Both the position numbers and the translations under genes were made by a program. The notes below the pieces were generated by a model. That model did no database searches. It was not told the origin of the DNA and saw only the letters and a list, made by a program, of their open reading frames with translations. A stretch of DNA of 64,000 nucleotides from Myotis daubentonii (taxonomy: Eukaryota; Chordata; Mammalia; Chiroptera; Vespertilionidae), in contig NC_081849.1 of assembly GCF_963259705.1 (NCBI RefSeq), positions 58,500,093 through 58,564,092 on the forward strand, read 5' to 3'. This document shows positions 33,923-45,640 of the stretch, piece after piece. How positions within the stretch are numbered: the stretch's first letter is position 1; each line of letters begins with the position of its first letter.

Positions 33923-34133
33923 GCCTGGCTGGCATGGCTCAGTGGTTGAGCCTCGAGCTATGAACCAGGAGATCACAGTTAGATTCTTGCTCAGGGCACA
34001 TGCCCCAGGGTTGTGGGCTCCATCCCCAGTGTGGGGCCTGCAGGAGGCAGCTGATGATTTTCTCTCATCATTGATGTTTCTAGCTCTCTCTTCCTCTCTC
34101 TCTCTGAAATCAATAATAAATATTAAAAAAATA
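33923..34133 (+). repeat. Ves SINE
   Basis: Head 'gcctggctggcatggctcagtggttgag' with box A TGGCTCAGTGG (33935-33945). Box B is decayed. Then 'gggctccatccccagtgtgggg', 'gcaggaggcagctga' and an A-rich tail. It is of the 'gttgagc...ctatgaaccaggaga' subfamily, like 59781. No clear target duplication. Confidence 0.92.
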
Positions 34134-34282
34134 TAATTTGTTTACCTGTGGGCGATTTCAGATCAATCCATTCAGTACCTCATTTAAGAGTGGAGGGGTA
34201 AGAAGTATTTGGGGGAGAAGTGCAGGCATAAATGTGATGTGGAAAAGTTACTGAATCCTGCCATTGAGAGACAACTTCAAAT
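34134..34282. other. Non-coding sequence
   Basis: Nothing recognised. Confidence 0.4.
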
Positions 34283-34525
34283 GATTTTTCTTTTTTCATT
34301 TTTATTGAATTTATTGGGATGACATTGTTTAATAAAATTATAGGTTTTGGGTGTACAATTCTACAATACATCATCTGTATATTGTATTGTATATTCACCA
34401 CCGAAAGTCAAGTCTCCTTTCACCACCATTTATCCCTCCTTTTCCTCTGGTAATAACCATACTGTTGTCTGTGTCTATGGGATTGTTTTTCTCTCACGTT
34501 TTTCACCCAGCCCCCAACCCTCCCT
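34283..34525 (-). repeat. L1 3' end, inverted (first of two)
   Basis: 'catttttattgaatttattgggatgacattg', 'ggtgtacaattctacaatacatcatctgtatattg' and 'cctctggtaataaccatactgttgtctgtg', read in blocks, are the inverted 3' UTR of a bat L1; the same unit recurs at 34526 and at 49005. Confidence 0.8.
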
Positions 34526-34850
34526 CAAATTTTTAAAACTTAATTTATAGGGTGACTTTGGTTAAGAAAATTATATAGGTTTCAAGTGTATAATTTTCTG
34601 ATACATCATCTGTATATTGCATTGTGTGCCCACCACACAAAGTCAAATCTTCCTCTGCCACCATATATTTGACCTCCTTTGTTTACCCTTTACAACTCCT
34701 CCCCCCAACCCCTTTCCCACTGGTCACCATCATACTGTTGCCTGTGTCTATGAGTTTTTGTTTGTTTTTCTTGTTGGTTCATTTGTTGCTTTCAGTTTTA
34801 TATCTCACATATGAGTAAGATCATATGGTTCGAGATTTGTTCGAGATTTT
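34526..34850 (-). repeat. L1 3' end, inverted (second of two)
   Basis: Repeats the order of the preceding unit ('gggtgactttggttaag', 'gatacatcatctgtatattgc', 'tggtcaccatcatactgttgcctgtg') and runs further, to 'tatatctcacatatgagtaagatcatatgg'. Two independent tails lie end to end in the same orientation. Confidence 0.8.
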
Positions 34851-36459
34851 TTAAGTTCCAGCTAAGTGTTTTTATTTCAGACAATGTAAGGTAAATTAGC
34901 TTGTACCATGAATTTAAATCCTTTTCAAGTATAACCCAAATTTTACCTTTAGAACTAAAGGGTGCTGAAAAGAGTTCATTTTAATGTAATTGAGTCATTT
35001 ACCAGGCCTATTTTAAACCAGCGGCTTCCTTTTCTTTCTTTGTACCCTGTGGCACATGGACTTCCAGAATCAGGAAAGCATTATTGTTGTTTTTAGGGAG
35101 TTGCTATATTATGTGGTACCGAGACTAAATTAATATGACTAGCATTCCATTCAAGGTAATAAATTAAATTGAAATTTTCTTCTTTCCCTTTTAATGTGGG
35201 CATGAAGTAGTTTCTCATGTTATAAATGGACAATTTTTTATTTATTCATAATGAAATAATCTCTTTTATTTATAGCCAAGCTCATCATCTTAATACTTAA
35301 TCCTCCATGACAGTCGGGAGGAGAGGAAACTTGGCAACCACTCATTATTATCTGTTTTTACCATCAGAAAATCTTTATTTGTAAGGAGAACATGGCCGTG
35401 ATGTTAAGGACAGCAATGAAATACTCCCTAACATTTTCATCCAGGGTGGCCTTTCCTTCAGTGTCATGAAGGTAAATATGACCATAATTACTTAAACTGC
35501 CTGCAACGTCCCCTGGAAACACAAAAGCATGTAATTATAGCTGTGGAAGGAGAATTTGTAATCATGAAAGGAGAAAATGTCAGCGTTGGATTAGTGATTT
35601 GGTAATCCCATCAGTGATGATTTTATACAACAGCATTTCATCTACATTTCAAAGCAGCTTAAAAAGTTTTGAGCCCAGCAAGTGTTGGGGTATATTGAGG
35701 AAAGTTTAGTGTCAAGGACATCTGAACTGATTTGACTTTTCCCCATGCATGTGAGAGTGATGAATGCCTATGAAAGTGCCCATATCTCCATGATTTCCTC
35801 ATTATACAGTCATGGTGTTTTATGGCTCTTATTTGACTTGGTCTGTCTACTGTCTACTTAATTGAAGATGACCAGGAAGAAAGCTCTAATCTGGAGAAAA
35901 ATTCAAATACTTGGTATTTTAAATTAGTACCTGGATAGAATGACTTCTGTGGTCACGAATTCTGCAAACACTTCTGAGTGTTGATGATTGTGCTGAGCTC
36001 TGAGGAAGAAGAATGTGCAGTGAAGACCTGGACATTTCTAATGGCTGGAAAGATATAAATAAGTAATGTTAAAGGGATATATAGTGTAGATTTGTTCATG
36101 TGAACAAAAGCATGGTCATTGTGATTTTTTTATTATGGTGATTACAGGGTGTTGTGAGAGTATATAATGGGGAAGGAGTAGGAAAACAGACGAGAGGCAT
36201 TTAGCTGAGAAGGAGGAGTGAAGAGTGAGGAAACTTGGAAGGGTCTGAAAAATTATGGACAGAGGGGAACGTGAGGATTTGAGGGGCAAAAGACCACTGG
36301 TGGATTGAGCCAAGGGGAAAGTGGCCTGAGCTACAGGTTAAGGTTCAAGTATTCTCTTTGGAGAGAATTCTTTAGTTACAAAAAGATCAGGTTGTTTATT
36401 GAGATCAGAGCTTCATTGGCCGTGTTCCTTGGTCATAGGCCAATAAAAATTAAAATTCC
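34851..36459. other. Non-coding sequence
   Basis: No gene. 36130-36330 is purine-rich and may be an old L2-body or LTR relic; otherwise unique-looking. Confidence 0.45.
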
Positions 36460-36840
36460 CATGTTGTGATACGGTATAGAGAGAACCCTAAAGATGCTAT
36501 AAAAAAAAATCCTGTAACTGATAACTAAATTTAGTAAATTAGCAGGATACAAAATATCCAGAAATCAGTTGCATTTTTATACACCAATAATGAACTATCG
36601 GAAAGGGAAACTAAGAAAACCTCATGTATAATAGCATTAAAAAAATAAAATAAAATACCTGGGGCAAATTTCACCAAGAAAGTAAAAAAAAAAAAATCTG
36701 TTCTCAGTCTGTAGATTCAAGGCAATCTATCCCTATGAAAATAAACAGTGGGCTTGATGAAGCAGAGGATTAAATCAGTGACGTGGAAGACAAAATAGCA
36801 GAAAACACCCAATCAGAGCAAGAACAAAAAGAATTAAAAT
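36460..36840 (+). repeat. L1 fragments (ORF2 and ORF1-like pieces)
   Basis: 36475-36690 reads as L1 ORF2 ('gagagaaccctaaagatgc', 'agcaggatacaaaat', 'gttgcatttttatacacc', 'aatgaactatcggaaaggg') with several stops. 36745-36840 ('gcttgatgaagcagaggat', 'gtggaagacaaaatagcagaaaacaccc') resembles an ORF1 stretch. The pieces are out of the normal L1 order. Confidence 0.65.
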
Positions 36841-37149
36841 GCCTACGTCTAAATGGTTTTTGCATGTTTCTGTCTAGCACCCAAGACTGACTTCATGCTA
36901 ATTTGATGATTAGGCTGATGATGAGGAGGATAATAGAAGATACCACTATAGAGACTTAAATTAGAAGAAAAAGTTTCCTTATTTAGTATTCATCATCTGT
37001 ATTGTTCTAAGATTCAATTCTAGAGTGCTCTAATGTTTCTTCCATCCAAATTTTGTACTTCTTTATACAATACTATTAATTTATTATGATAAAATGAATT
37101 ATTAAAATTCATTATTAACGCTGCCAGTGGTGAAACAATATACTAACCT
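36841..37149. other. Non-coding sequence
   Basis: Nothing recognised. Confidence 0.4.
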
Positions 37150-37330
37150 TCTGGTTAGTAGCTCAGGCGCGGGAACCAGAGGAGATGGGTGTGATTTCTG
37201 GTTGCATTGTTCGCTGCCTTTGTTAGACTGAGCTTGTTATTTAGCCTTTCTAGACCATTGTTTCCTCATCTGTACAGTGGGATAATAATTGTACCGGCCT
37301 CCTTGTATGGGTAAAACAATGTTTCTTGAA
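37150..37330 (+). repeat. MIR SINE fragment
   Basis: 'ggttagtagctcaggcgcggg', 'gcttgttatttagcctttctagacc', 'tttcctcatctgtacagtgggataataattgtacc' in blocks: a well-preserved MIR core. Confidence 0.75.
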
Positions 37331-39549
37331 CTATCTTCTTTTGATTATTTCATAAGGCAGAGGCAGTGTCTTTTTCTCCCTTGGGTCACATCCGGAGAGG
37401 AGCAGGTACTCAAAATTAGGTTTCAGGCTGTCGTATCCAACACACAGTATATCTTGTGTAGCTGAAGACCAAACCATAAACCTTTTTGTACTCCAAGATA
37501 GTCGTTCACTTATTAATGCCAGTGCCTGGTGCCTTGGAAGTGTGAGCCCTAAAAATATACTTCCAGGGATAAAAATAGATCTCTCAGAGTTCTGAGATGC
37601 TGCTTAATCAGAACCAGCTGCAAGCTGTCTAGAAAATGCAAGTTATATGAGCCAGATGGCTTTTGCCCTTTTTGCTTTAGACAGCATGTAATTTGGATAA
37701 CTAGAGCTACAGTAATACATTTTGCCAGTCACACTGTTTGATAAACATATTTGTTGAGAACAGCCACTTCCAATTAAAGCTCCAGTAAAATGTTAATTTA
37801 TTTTAATAATTTTCCCCTCTAGGGTAAGACAAAGAATACTTTTAACAGGTTCCTGAAATATCTGTTCACAGGGAGAGTACAGTTCAAGAGGCATTGTATG
37901 CCAGTGCTTAATTTTTAGGCTTGGCATTGAAATAATGATGAGGGCTATTCATGACCAACCCTTCCTCTTTCCTTCTTAAAACCTAGCGTATTTATGAGGG
38001 ACCATGATTTTCCATATTTTATAATTATGTTTGCTTTACTTGTACAAAGATGCTTTGGCTTGTTTTTCACTTTCTTCTTCGAATTACTATAGACTCTGAC
38101 GATGGCTACTGCATTATTGTGTGTCCACAGACCATTGGTGTTTCTGGGAGTTTACTCTTATGACCATGTTCTTTGAGAAGGAATTTTCTCTATTAGCCTG
38201 ATGACTGATTTTCATAGACTGAAGATGACTGCCTAGTCACTGATAGTGGCAGAATTTTAATTTCACCCAGTTCTCCATCGACTCAGATAAAACTGCAAAG
38301 TTGAATGTTTGGGCCATTCACATTCGAAGACCTAAGCTCAAGTACAGCCTGCTTTTCAGAGATGGGAAGCTAGCAGTTCTATTTCTGATGGGGGCACTTC
38401 TTGGAAAAGCATTCTGAAGCCCTAGTCTCCCACTACATGTGATGAAGTATTCTCTACTTTATTTCTTGAGACATCTACCAGGCAGCAAATAATAGATTGC
38501 TAAGAACCTCTGAAGGATCACTTGTGTCATAATTTTGTCCACAGTTCCAAGCCTCCTAATATGTAAGTTTAACAGTTTCCCACTAGTTTTATTTTCCTTA
38601 TGCAGATGAAAGGAGAGGATATTTTATCTACACCCTTAGCGATATTAGAACCTAACTTCACTATAACAGCAGTTATAGGTTTATTTACTCTTACTGTAGT
38701 ACCAGGAATGGTGCTGATCACTTTATACATCATCTATACTGCATCTAAGTCTCATGCCAACATAACATTTTCTGCTGTGTATTTTTATCCTGTTTTAGAG
38801 ATAAAGAAGCAGTGGATTTGGACTATCGTTAATTATTTAATACCATATAAAAGTGTCAGAGTCAGAAATGAAAGCTACTGTTGTATAATGGTCTGCCTGA
38901 TTCATGCTCTTTCATTCCACCCATGAAGCTATGGAAAGTGGCATTTGACTTAGCCAAGGCTGTTTTTTTCAGAGATATACACATGCCTCTGTCCATCCTG
39001 GGATAACGGTGATGCTTCTTAGAATTTAAGCTCAGATCCAAATGGGGAAGGGTCTAATCTCTCTCACTCCACTTTATTAGATACATTAAAAACTGCTTTA
39101 AAAGGAAACATCCTACCATTTGGGAAAATCTCACGGTGGTATTTTCCCAATATGTTGGTAAGAATTATTCTGAAACGTAGCCCTTGGAGAAACTGGTTTA
39201 GTGCTTTTGTGATACAGAACAGAGGAAGCTAATGTTTATGAAAGTTACCAAAATCTAAATCCGACTTTTATGTCTCTGTTTAACAGACTGAATAATAAGA
39301 CACAGAAATTCAGTAGTGGATGCAACAGGTCATACCTACACATTGTGTCACAGTCCGCAGGAAATAAAGCAGAATGTTAGACTAGACGTCTTAATTTGAA
39401 TTCTGTCCACCCAAAGCAGACTGGTGCATCATGTTATTATTTCTGACTATTTCAGACGATAGTGTTGTGATTATTTACATTTGGAACCACAAAATACTAA
39501 TGCTTGAAAGATAATATAAAATAACAGAAAAGCTTGTACTTATGTACTA
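37331..39549. other. Long non-coding stretch
   Basis: No supportable gene. The 108-codon frame at 38600-38926 overlaps a MIR-like fragment (38690-38830) and has no family signature. The remainder looks unique. Confidence 0.5.
38690..38830 (-). repeat. MIR-like fragment
   Basis: 'ggaatggtgctgatcactttatac', 'ctaagtctcatgccaacataac' and 'ttatcctgttttagagataaagaagc' follow an inverted, decayed MIR. Confidence 0.45.
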
Positions 39550-40159
39550 TCAACACTAATAAAAGAGAAAAATGGTAATTGGCGTACGAGCTACCCTTTT
39601 CATTGGCTAATCAGGGCTATATGCAAATTAACTGCCAACAAGATGGTGGTTAATTTGCATACGTAGGCACAATGTAGGGAGGCGAAAGGGAAAGCAGGAA
39701 GAAGCCCCCTGCCACTGACAGTGATCGGAAACCCAGGGGGGAGCTAAGAGCTGGGGGGCAGGGCAAAGGCAGCCCCAGGGCCGCCTTTGCCCTGCACCCC
39801 AGCCATGATCGGAGAATCAGGTGCCTTTGCCGCCCTGGCCAGTGATAGCAGGAAGTAGGGGTGGAGCCAGCGATGGGAGCTGGACACGGTCGAAGCTGGC
39901 AGTCCCAGGAGCTAGGGGTCCCTTGCCTGGGCCTAAAGCGAAGCCCACGATCGCGGGGCCACTGCAGCTGCGGGTCCCCGCTGCCCGGGCTGGATGCCTA
40001 GGCCAGAGGTGTCAGGCCTGGGCAAGGGGCCGATCCTGCGATTGGAGGGTGATGGGGGTCAACGCCTGAGGGGGCAGTATGTGAGAGGGGGCAGGCTGGG
40101 CTGAGGGACACTCCCCACACACACACCCAGTGCATGAATTTCGTGCACCGGGCCCCTAG
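39550..40159 (+). mobile_element. Non-autonomous Helitron 3, GC-rich
   Basis: Starts TCAACACTAATAAAAGAG after an A. Ends with the 3' hairpin around 'gtgcatgaatttcgtgcac', GGGCCCCTAG, before a T. At 610 bp it is the longest Helitron here and much richer in GC and CpG than its surroundings. It carries a 13-bp perfect hairpin (39758-39795). No replicase or helicase motif is seen. It lacks the CTCF-type motif. The open frame at 39821-40069 is confined to the element. Confidence 0.9.
39758..39795. repeat. 13-bp perfect inverted repeat within Helitron 3
   Basis: GCAGGGCAAAGGC (39758-39770) pairs with GCCTTTGCCCTGC (39783-39795), loop 12 bases. Confidence 0.88.
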
Positions 40160-41200
40160 TGGTTTAATAATAGGCTTATGCTATATGTTAGTGAATACTT
40201 ATTATTTGTTGTTTCCTGGAAATGAAAAGGAGAAATGCATTAAAAAAATTACTTTCTAATAAGCTAATTACTTCTAAAAATATTATACAACATTATATTT
40301 AAATAATTAGTTAACCCCTTTCTTCATATCTCATATACTTGTACTCAGTTATCAATTAAGATACAGATTCAAATATGAAATCTGCTTGGCCCAACTGAGC
40401 AAAGCATTTTTATGTCTTCAGGTGAGAGACATTATAAATGGCCGGGAGAGAACCTCAGCTCTTTCTTTATGTAGAGAGATACAACTTGAAATGACTCAGA
40501 AGGCTGATTGAGTCAATATATATGTTTTCTGTTCATATGTGAGGTGTTGCCGTCCTGCTATGAAAATCAGTCTCTGCCAACTTTATTCATATTTATGCTA
40601 TTGTGTGTGAACTATTCCTTTTTCACTCTATTACGTTTTAGTAACTTAATAATTAGCTTGGTTTAAATGATTTAATAAGGAAATATTGAACATCAAAAGA
40701 AGTGACTGTGTCATTGTCCTCGAAGAACTTTTGGCATTTGGCACCAAAAAGAGCCATTGTTCTTGTGTGTGACTTAAAATGTGGTCTCAGAACATTGTGA
40801 CTTTTGGAGTTTAGCGACTCCGAAGAAAATAAAGTAGATGAGAGAAACATGTTATTCTCTTCACCCATCGGGGACTTTATTGCCTTTGTCTTCCTGAAGA
40901 AAAGACAGGTACTGGCCTGAAAATATATACTTTATACTCTTGGGCTCTGTTGGCACATTCCAAGCTGTTATTGTCGATTACATAAATACATATTTAGACA
41001 ATTTATGAAACATTTCTCAGTGCTTGAAAAAAAAATAAGTCATCTTGGTTTATCAGCTTGACACATATGGTGGTTTTCTAGAGTCATGTCATTTCTTCAC
41101 CATGGCTTCTCATGTCCGGTATCTCTGCAGAGGCCTCTTCACCCCTTTCTTTTCTCATTAGACAGCTGAAGTTTTATTTCCAGGTGTGAGGCAGTATGAG

Positions 41201-41232
<32 letters not shown>

Positions 41233-41375
41233 AAAAGAGAGAGGGAGAAGAAATATTGACATATTGAAATACTGGCTGGTTTTCTGTGATTGAGGCTTTT
41301 TCCTGAGAACTTCCCAGCTATTGGTGGCATATTGAAATATTACCAAAATTTCTTTACTTTTCATGGATTTCAGTT
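40160..41375. other. Non-coding sequence with a GT microsatellite
   Basis: No gene. The GT repeat is at 41201-41231. Confidence 0.5.
41201..41231. repeat. (GT)n microsatellite, interrupted
   Basis: GT units interrupted once by TTT. Confidence 0.85.
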
Positions 41376-41388
41376 AAGTCTCTTGATT

Positions 41389-41642
41389 AAAAAATATACA
41401 TACATATATATCTATTTCTACAGATATAGATATTTATAGATATAGATATATAGTTATTGATTTCCTAGAGGAAGGGAGAGGGAAAGATAGAAACACCAGT
41501 AATGAGAGGGAATCATCAATCTCTTGCACGCCCAACACTTGGGATTGAGCCTGCAACCCAGGCATGTACCCTGACTGGGAATTGAACCGTGACCTCCTGG
41601 TTCATAGGGCTACACTGAATCACTGAGCCACTGCAGTAGGGC
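41389..41642 (-). repeat. Ves SINE
   Basis: Inverted Ves with an unusually long AT/GATA-like tail region (41389-41455), then 'ttattgatttcctagagg', 'gggattgagcctgcaacccaggcatgtacc' and a head ending 'gagccactgcagtaggg'. Flanks aagtctcttgatt (41376-41388) and aaatctcttgatt (41643-41655) match at 12 of 13 bases, a target duplication. Confidence 0.92.
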
Positions 41643-41655
41643 AAATCTCTTGATT

Positions 41656-41998
41656 TTTTAAAAGATAAGTGCTGAGATTATATCCACATATGCCATTCCA
41701 GTGTTTATAAATCTTGGTTATTTGTCTTTTGTTTTGGTAAGAATGTCACAATTTCATCCTAATGTTAGTGAAGAGAACATGTACATCTGCCATTATTTGA
41801 AATGACTCTGTTAAATGTTTAATAATATTCTGAGTCTAAGGTGAAGATAGTTTTTAATCACATTACTTACTAACCTGGTTTACTAGTTTATGGACATGTG
41901 TCCCGATGACTAATTTTATTTTTTTTTGAGGGGTGGTTCTGTTTTAATTGCTTTTGACCAGTTGATGTTTATCAGTAGATTTTCCTAATATTAAATCA
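41656..41998. other. Non-coding sequence
   Basis: Nothing recognised. Confidence 0.45.
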
Positions 41999-42264
41999 CT
42001 AGAGGCTTGGTGCACGAATTTGTGCACCAGTGGGGTCCTTCGGCCTGGCCTGTGGGATTGGGCATCCCCTGAAGGGTCTCGACTGTGAGAGGGTGCAGGC
42101 CAGACTGAGGGACCCCACTGGTGCACGATCAGGGTCGGGGAGGGACTTTGGAGGTTGGCCAGCTGGGGAGGGACCACGGTAGGGCTCCAGGGCATGTCCA
42201 GCCCATCTCACTCAGTCCCGAATGGCTGGACCCCAGCAACAAGCTGGCCTACCAGTCAGAGTGT

Positions 42265-42281
42265 CTGCCCCCTGGTGGTCA
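42265..42281 (-). promoter_or_regulatory. CTCF-type motif in Helitron 4 (first)
   Basis: The minus strand reads TGACCACCAGGGGGCAG, a complete match to the 17-base CTCF core. Confidence 0.6.
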
Positions 42282-42316
42282 GGCATGTCATAGTGACAGG
42301 TCGACCTGTCAGCTAT

Positions 42317-42333
42317 CTGCCCCCTGGTGGTCA
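42317..42333 (-). promoter_or_regulatory. CTCF-type motif in Helitron 4 (second)
   Basis: Identical 17-mer in the same orientation, 52 bases from the first. Confidence 0.6.
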
Positions 42334-42479
42334 GTGCACATCATAGCGAGCGATTAAGCGACCTTAGCATATCATTAGCATATTACACTTTGATTGCTTG
42401 AATGGACGGCCAGATGACTGGACACTTAGCATATTAGACTTTTATTACATAGGATTCTGGAGTTCCTGAAACAAACTAA

Positions 42480-43330
42480 ACTGGACATGTTTTATTATTT
42501 TCTTATGCTGCTGGCTTTGTTGTATATTTCATCTAACATTTTTGCCTGTATCCATAAATGATACTGACCTGCAGTTTTATATTTTCCAGCTGTTTTTCAG
42601 GTTTTAGTAAAAGGGTTTCTAGGCCCAACATTTGTGATTGTGCAGCTTGTACGTTGTCACCTATTGTACTGTAATTTGTACAGCTGTGACAGTTCTACAG
42701 ATGATGCAGTAAAGTACCTTGAGGGGACCTTTTTCTAATAAACTTATCATATCAGCTAGCAGAAAGGTAAGGATTACTTTAGCATCCTAAACTAGATTTT
42801 TAAAAATATATTCAGATTTTTCTATTCCTTCAATGATTAAAAAAACTAACACGTAAAATCACTGTGATCTGGAAACTTTATTTGGCTATAGTTTTTCAAT
42901 TGCTTTGTGAACTTCAATCTGTTTATGTATATTCTCTACTCTTCTGGGAGATTTTAAATTTCATTTAAATTAATTTTCTTTTTTTACCAATTAACTATAC
43001 ATAGCACTCTATAATTCTTTTAATCTCTCCTGTGTTAGTGATTTTATCTCTCTTATTTTCTCATCTTGCTCTTTGATCCTTTTTTTGAGTACAGAGGTTT
43101 GTCTTTTTTTTCCTTCTTTCCTCCTCAAATACCTTTAGCTTTATTTACCAGATTTTAGGTTTTACTATATATTTTAATTATAATTGTTTTTGTCTTTAGT
43201 AAATTTTTCTTCCTGTTTTCTTTATAGTTTGTCTTCTTTAAAAAAAACTACTTGCATGATTGCATGGACTATTTTAGTTAATTTATTTTTATTTCTTATT
43301 TGCAAATGGCCTTTCCAGGTATTTTTTGGC
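42480..43330 (-). repeat. Old L1 ORF2 region, inverted and decayed
   Basis: 'atgctgctggctttgttgtatatttcatctaac', 'cctgtatccataaatgatactgacctgcagtttt', and further T-rich blocks such as 'tttttcaattgctttgtgaac' follow the minus strand of L1 ORF2. Stops and indels are frequent. Confidence 0.5.
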
Positions 43331-43599
43331 TTTCTTTCTAATTTAGTGTAACTGTGGAATTCAATTTAGAGATGACCTGGACCTCTCTGCAGCTCAACTA
43401 GCATGTGTATATTACCTGGTGAGAATTCTTTGGAAGCATTTAGCTTGAAAAATTGACATTGGAGTTAATCTTAAAAATCTGTAGTCAGATTACACTGACA
43501 AACAATGTCTTGTGTGTTAAGATGGCATTTTGTTCTCTCTCTAATTTTAAAGAGCAGTACATGTAATCCATAAAAATTTGGAATGAATAGAGAAACATA

Positions 43600-44180
43600 C
43601 CTTGTTACCCTGATATGTAACAAGTTACCTCAAAATTCAATAACTTAAAACAACAATATTTTCTTTTTTGTATTTGCAATAAAAATGCTTTCATCTTTTT
43701 TTAGGGCTTTTATTTTTAATTACCATTGATGTTTATTTTTTCACACAGTTTCTTAGAGTCAGGAATCAGGGTGTGTCTTAGCTGGGCTCTTCGGCTAAGT
43801 GTCCCTCATGAGTTGCAGTCAAGCTGTTGGCTGGGGCTGTTGTCATCTGAAGGCTTGAATGGTTTGGAGGACCCATTGCCGAGATAGTTCCCTCACATGG
43901 CTGTCAGGTGGATGCTTCAGTTCCTCACTGACTGTTGGCAGAACAGGCCAGCCATATAGGGCTTCTTGCTTTTCTCAGAGTGAGTGATCCAAAAGAGAGT
44001 GAGGTGGAAGCTATAATGTCTTTTATGAACTACCCTCAGAAGTGACATCTTATCCTTTCTGCTGTAGTCTATTAATCCCACCTACCCACCTTGATAAAGG
44101 GTGGGAATTAATAACAGAAGTAAGTGAATGCCAGAAGATGGGGAAAATTGGGTCACCTTAAAAGTGAGTTAGTTATACTT
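43600..44180. repeat. Ancient mammalian interspersed repeat, class unresolved
   Basis: 'cagtttcttagagtcaggaatcagggtgtg', 'cttagctgggctcttcggctaagtg', 'gcagtcaagctgttggctgggg', 'tcagttcctcactgactgttggc' and 'agaagtgacatcttatcctttctgctgtag' match a common ancient mammalian repeat I recognise but cannot name securely. An AT-rich, possibly inserted segment lies at 43655-43735. Confidence 0.5.
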
Positions 44181-44289
44181 AAGGCAATGAAAATTACCTG
44201 AGTTCACTGTCCACAAAGAGTGTTTTTTGTTTGTTTGCTTCTCTCTTTTCCCCTTCCAATGCAGATATGACCTTGAACATTTTAAACAA

Positions 44290-44700
44290 ACAAATTAGTT
44301 AATATAATGTGTTCAACTTTTCTCATAAGAAAAAAAAGATCACAAACATTTTTCATGATATAAAACAGTGTTATAAAATGGGGTTTCTATATGTTAACTT
44401 AGCATCCATTTTGTGGGCATGCCACAATTTATTTTTTACCAATCCATCGTGTTGCTTTATAATTAGGTTGTTTTGAGTTTTTGACTATTATAAATTATTA
44501 TTATTATTATTTTTTGCCCATGATTCCTTGAGCACATCATCTACCATTTACCTATAATGAATTCTTAGAAATGATTGCTGGATCAAGGCATTAAATATTT
44601 TAAGGTTTTATATTCACATAACCAAAATATACTCTGGAAATTTGTATCAAATTTATGCTCCCATTTATAAAATAAAAGAGTGTCCAGTTTCTTATCAATA
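44290..44700 (-). repeat. Old L1 3' region, inverted
   Basis: 'ataattaggttgttttgag', 'gactattataaattatt', 'gaattcttagaaatgattgctggatcaaggc' and 'agagtgtccagtttcttatcaat' match the inverted 3' region of old L1 families. Confidence 0.6.
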
Positions 44701-45252
44701 CTAGATACTATGTTTGAAAAATAAAATAAAAAGAGCATGATAGGGACATAGTATCTAATTGTCGTTTTAATTATTATTTTTGGATTACTAATAAGATAGG
44801 GGAATTATTTTAAAAGTCTTGTTCCTGACTATATGTAGTATTTTTCTTTTTGATTTTTAAGAGGGTATCGTCCTCATAATTACTTTTAAAGGTATAAGTA
44901 GTTCTCTTTGAAAAGGTCATGTTTTGTTTTCAATGGAATTTTCCATTAAGGCTACAGATTGTTCTGTAGTGAACCTGCAAATACTGGAAAGTAACTGGAT
45001 AACTGAAGCACTTTCAAAATACCCATCAATTAGTTTGATGGTTACTAAAGTTTCCCTAACTTACATTTTATTGTTTGAACATTTGCTAGACTTGTGGATA
45101 AAAATTGAGAAGATGCTTTTTTTGTTGTTGTTGTCAGCCATCTGCCAAAATTTGGGTGAGTGTTGAAGAACATTTGTCCAGGGCTCTAAAAAAGCATAAT
45201 TGAGAGTTGTCTAGTCTAAAAAAAAAGAGAAGCACTCCCAGTGTTCCATGCG
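44701..45252. other. Non-coding sequence
   Basis: No gene. The open frame at 44924-45166 has no recognisable features. Confidence 0.45.
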
Positions 45253-45335
45253 ATAGAATGACTGTTATTACTTGAAAAGTTTTCCTGCCCAGCACTTTCA
45301 TATCGCTGATCTTCCCGCTATTGTACCAAAAAAAT
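45253..45335 (+). repeat. Short local duplication, copy 1
   Basis: About 80 bp ('ttattacttgaaaag', 'ttcctgcccagcactttcatatcgctgatcttcc') repeated at 46197-46280 in the same orientation at roughly 85% identity by eye. It lies in the 117-codon minus-strand open frame 45134-45487, which I do not consider a gene. Confidence 0.7.
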
Positions 45336-45499
45336 ATTAACCTGCTATCTAGGTTTCTGGATCTCAGCAGAAAAATTTCATTTTGATTTTTTGGTAATAA
45401 TTGATTGTAAATTTTAAATGTCATTGGGAAGCTGAGGCTTGGGGCAGGGGCGAGGCAGGAGCAGAGTGCAGCAGCGGAAGCTTGCAACCTGAAGGTCCT

Positions 45500-45640
45500 T
45501 GTTGGATGGTCAGCTCTTGCTCACCTGCTTTGTGATCTTGGCCCTTTCAGTCTCTGTTAATGCAGTTTCTGTATAAAAGTGGTACAAATACCTACTGTGC
45601 CACATTACATAGGTACACACAGTGCTTGACACACACAAGT
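45500..45640 (+). repeat. MIR SINE fragment
   Basis: 'cacctgctttgtgatcttggccc', 'cagtttctgtataaaag' and 'aaatacctactgtgcc' follow the MIR core. Confidence 0.5.

Larger units (their letters stand above)
41999..42454 (-). mobile_element. HeliBat-type non-autonomous Helitron 4
   Basis: On the minus strand it starts TCCTATGTAATAAAAG after an A and ends GTGCACAAATTCGTGCAC, then CAAGCCTCTAG. It is 456 bp and a sister of Helitron 1: both share 'agtggggtcc..cggcctggcctgtggga' and 'gttggccagctggggagggacca'. It has two CTCF-type motifs as a direct repeat (42265-42281 and 42317-42333). Open frames on both strands are element sequence. Confidence 0.92.

Noticed and set aside
45134..45487. 117-codon minus-strand open frame
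   Set aside because: No recognisable domain; it includes one copy of the short local duplication, whose second copy is in a different context with stops.
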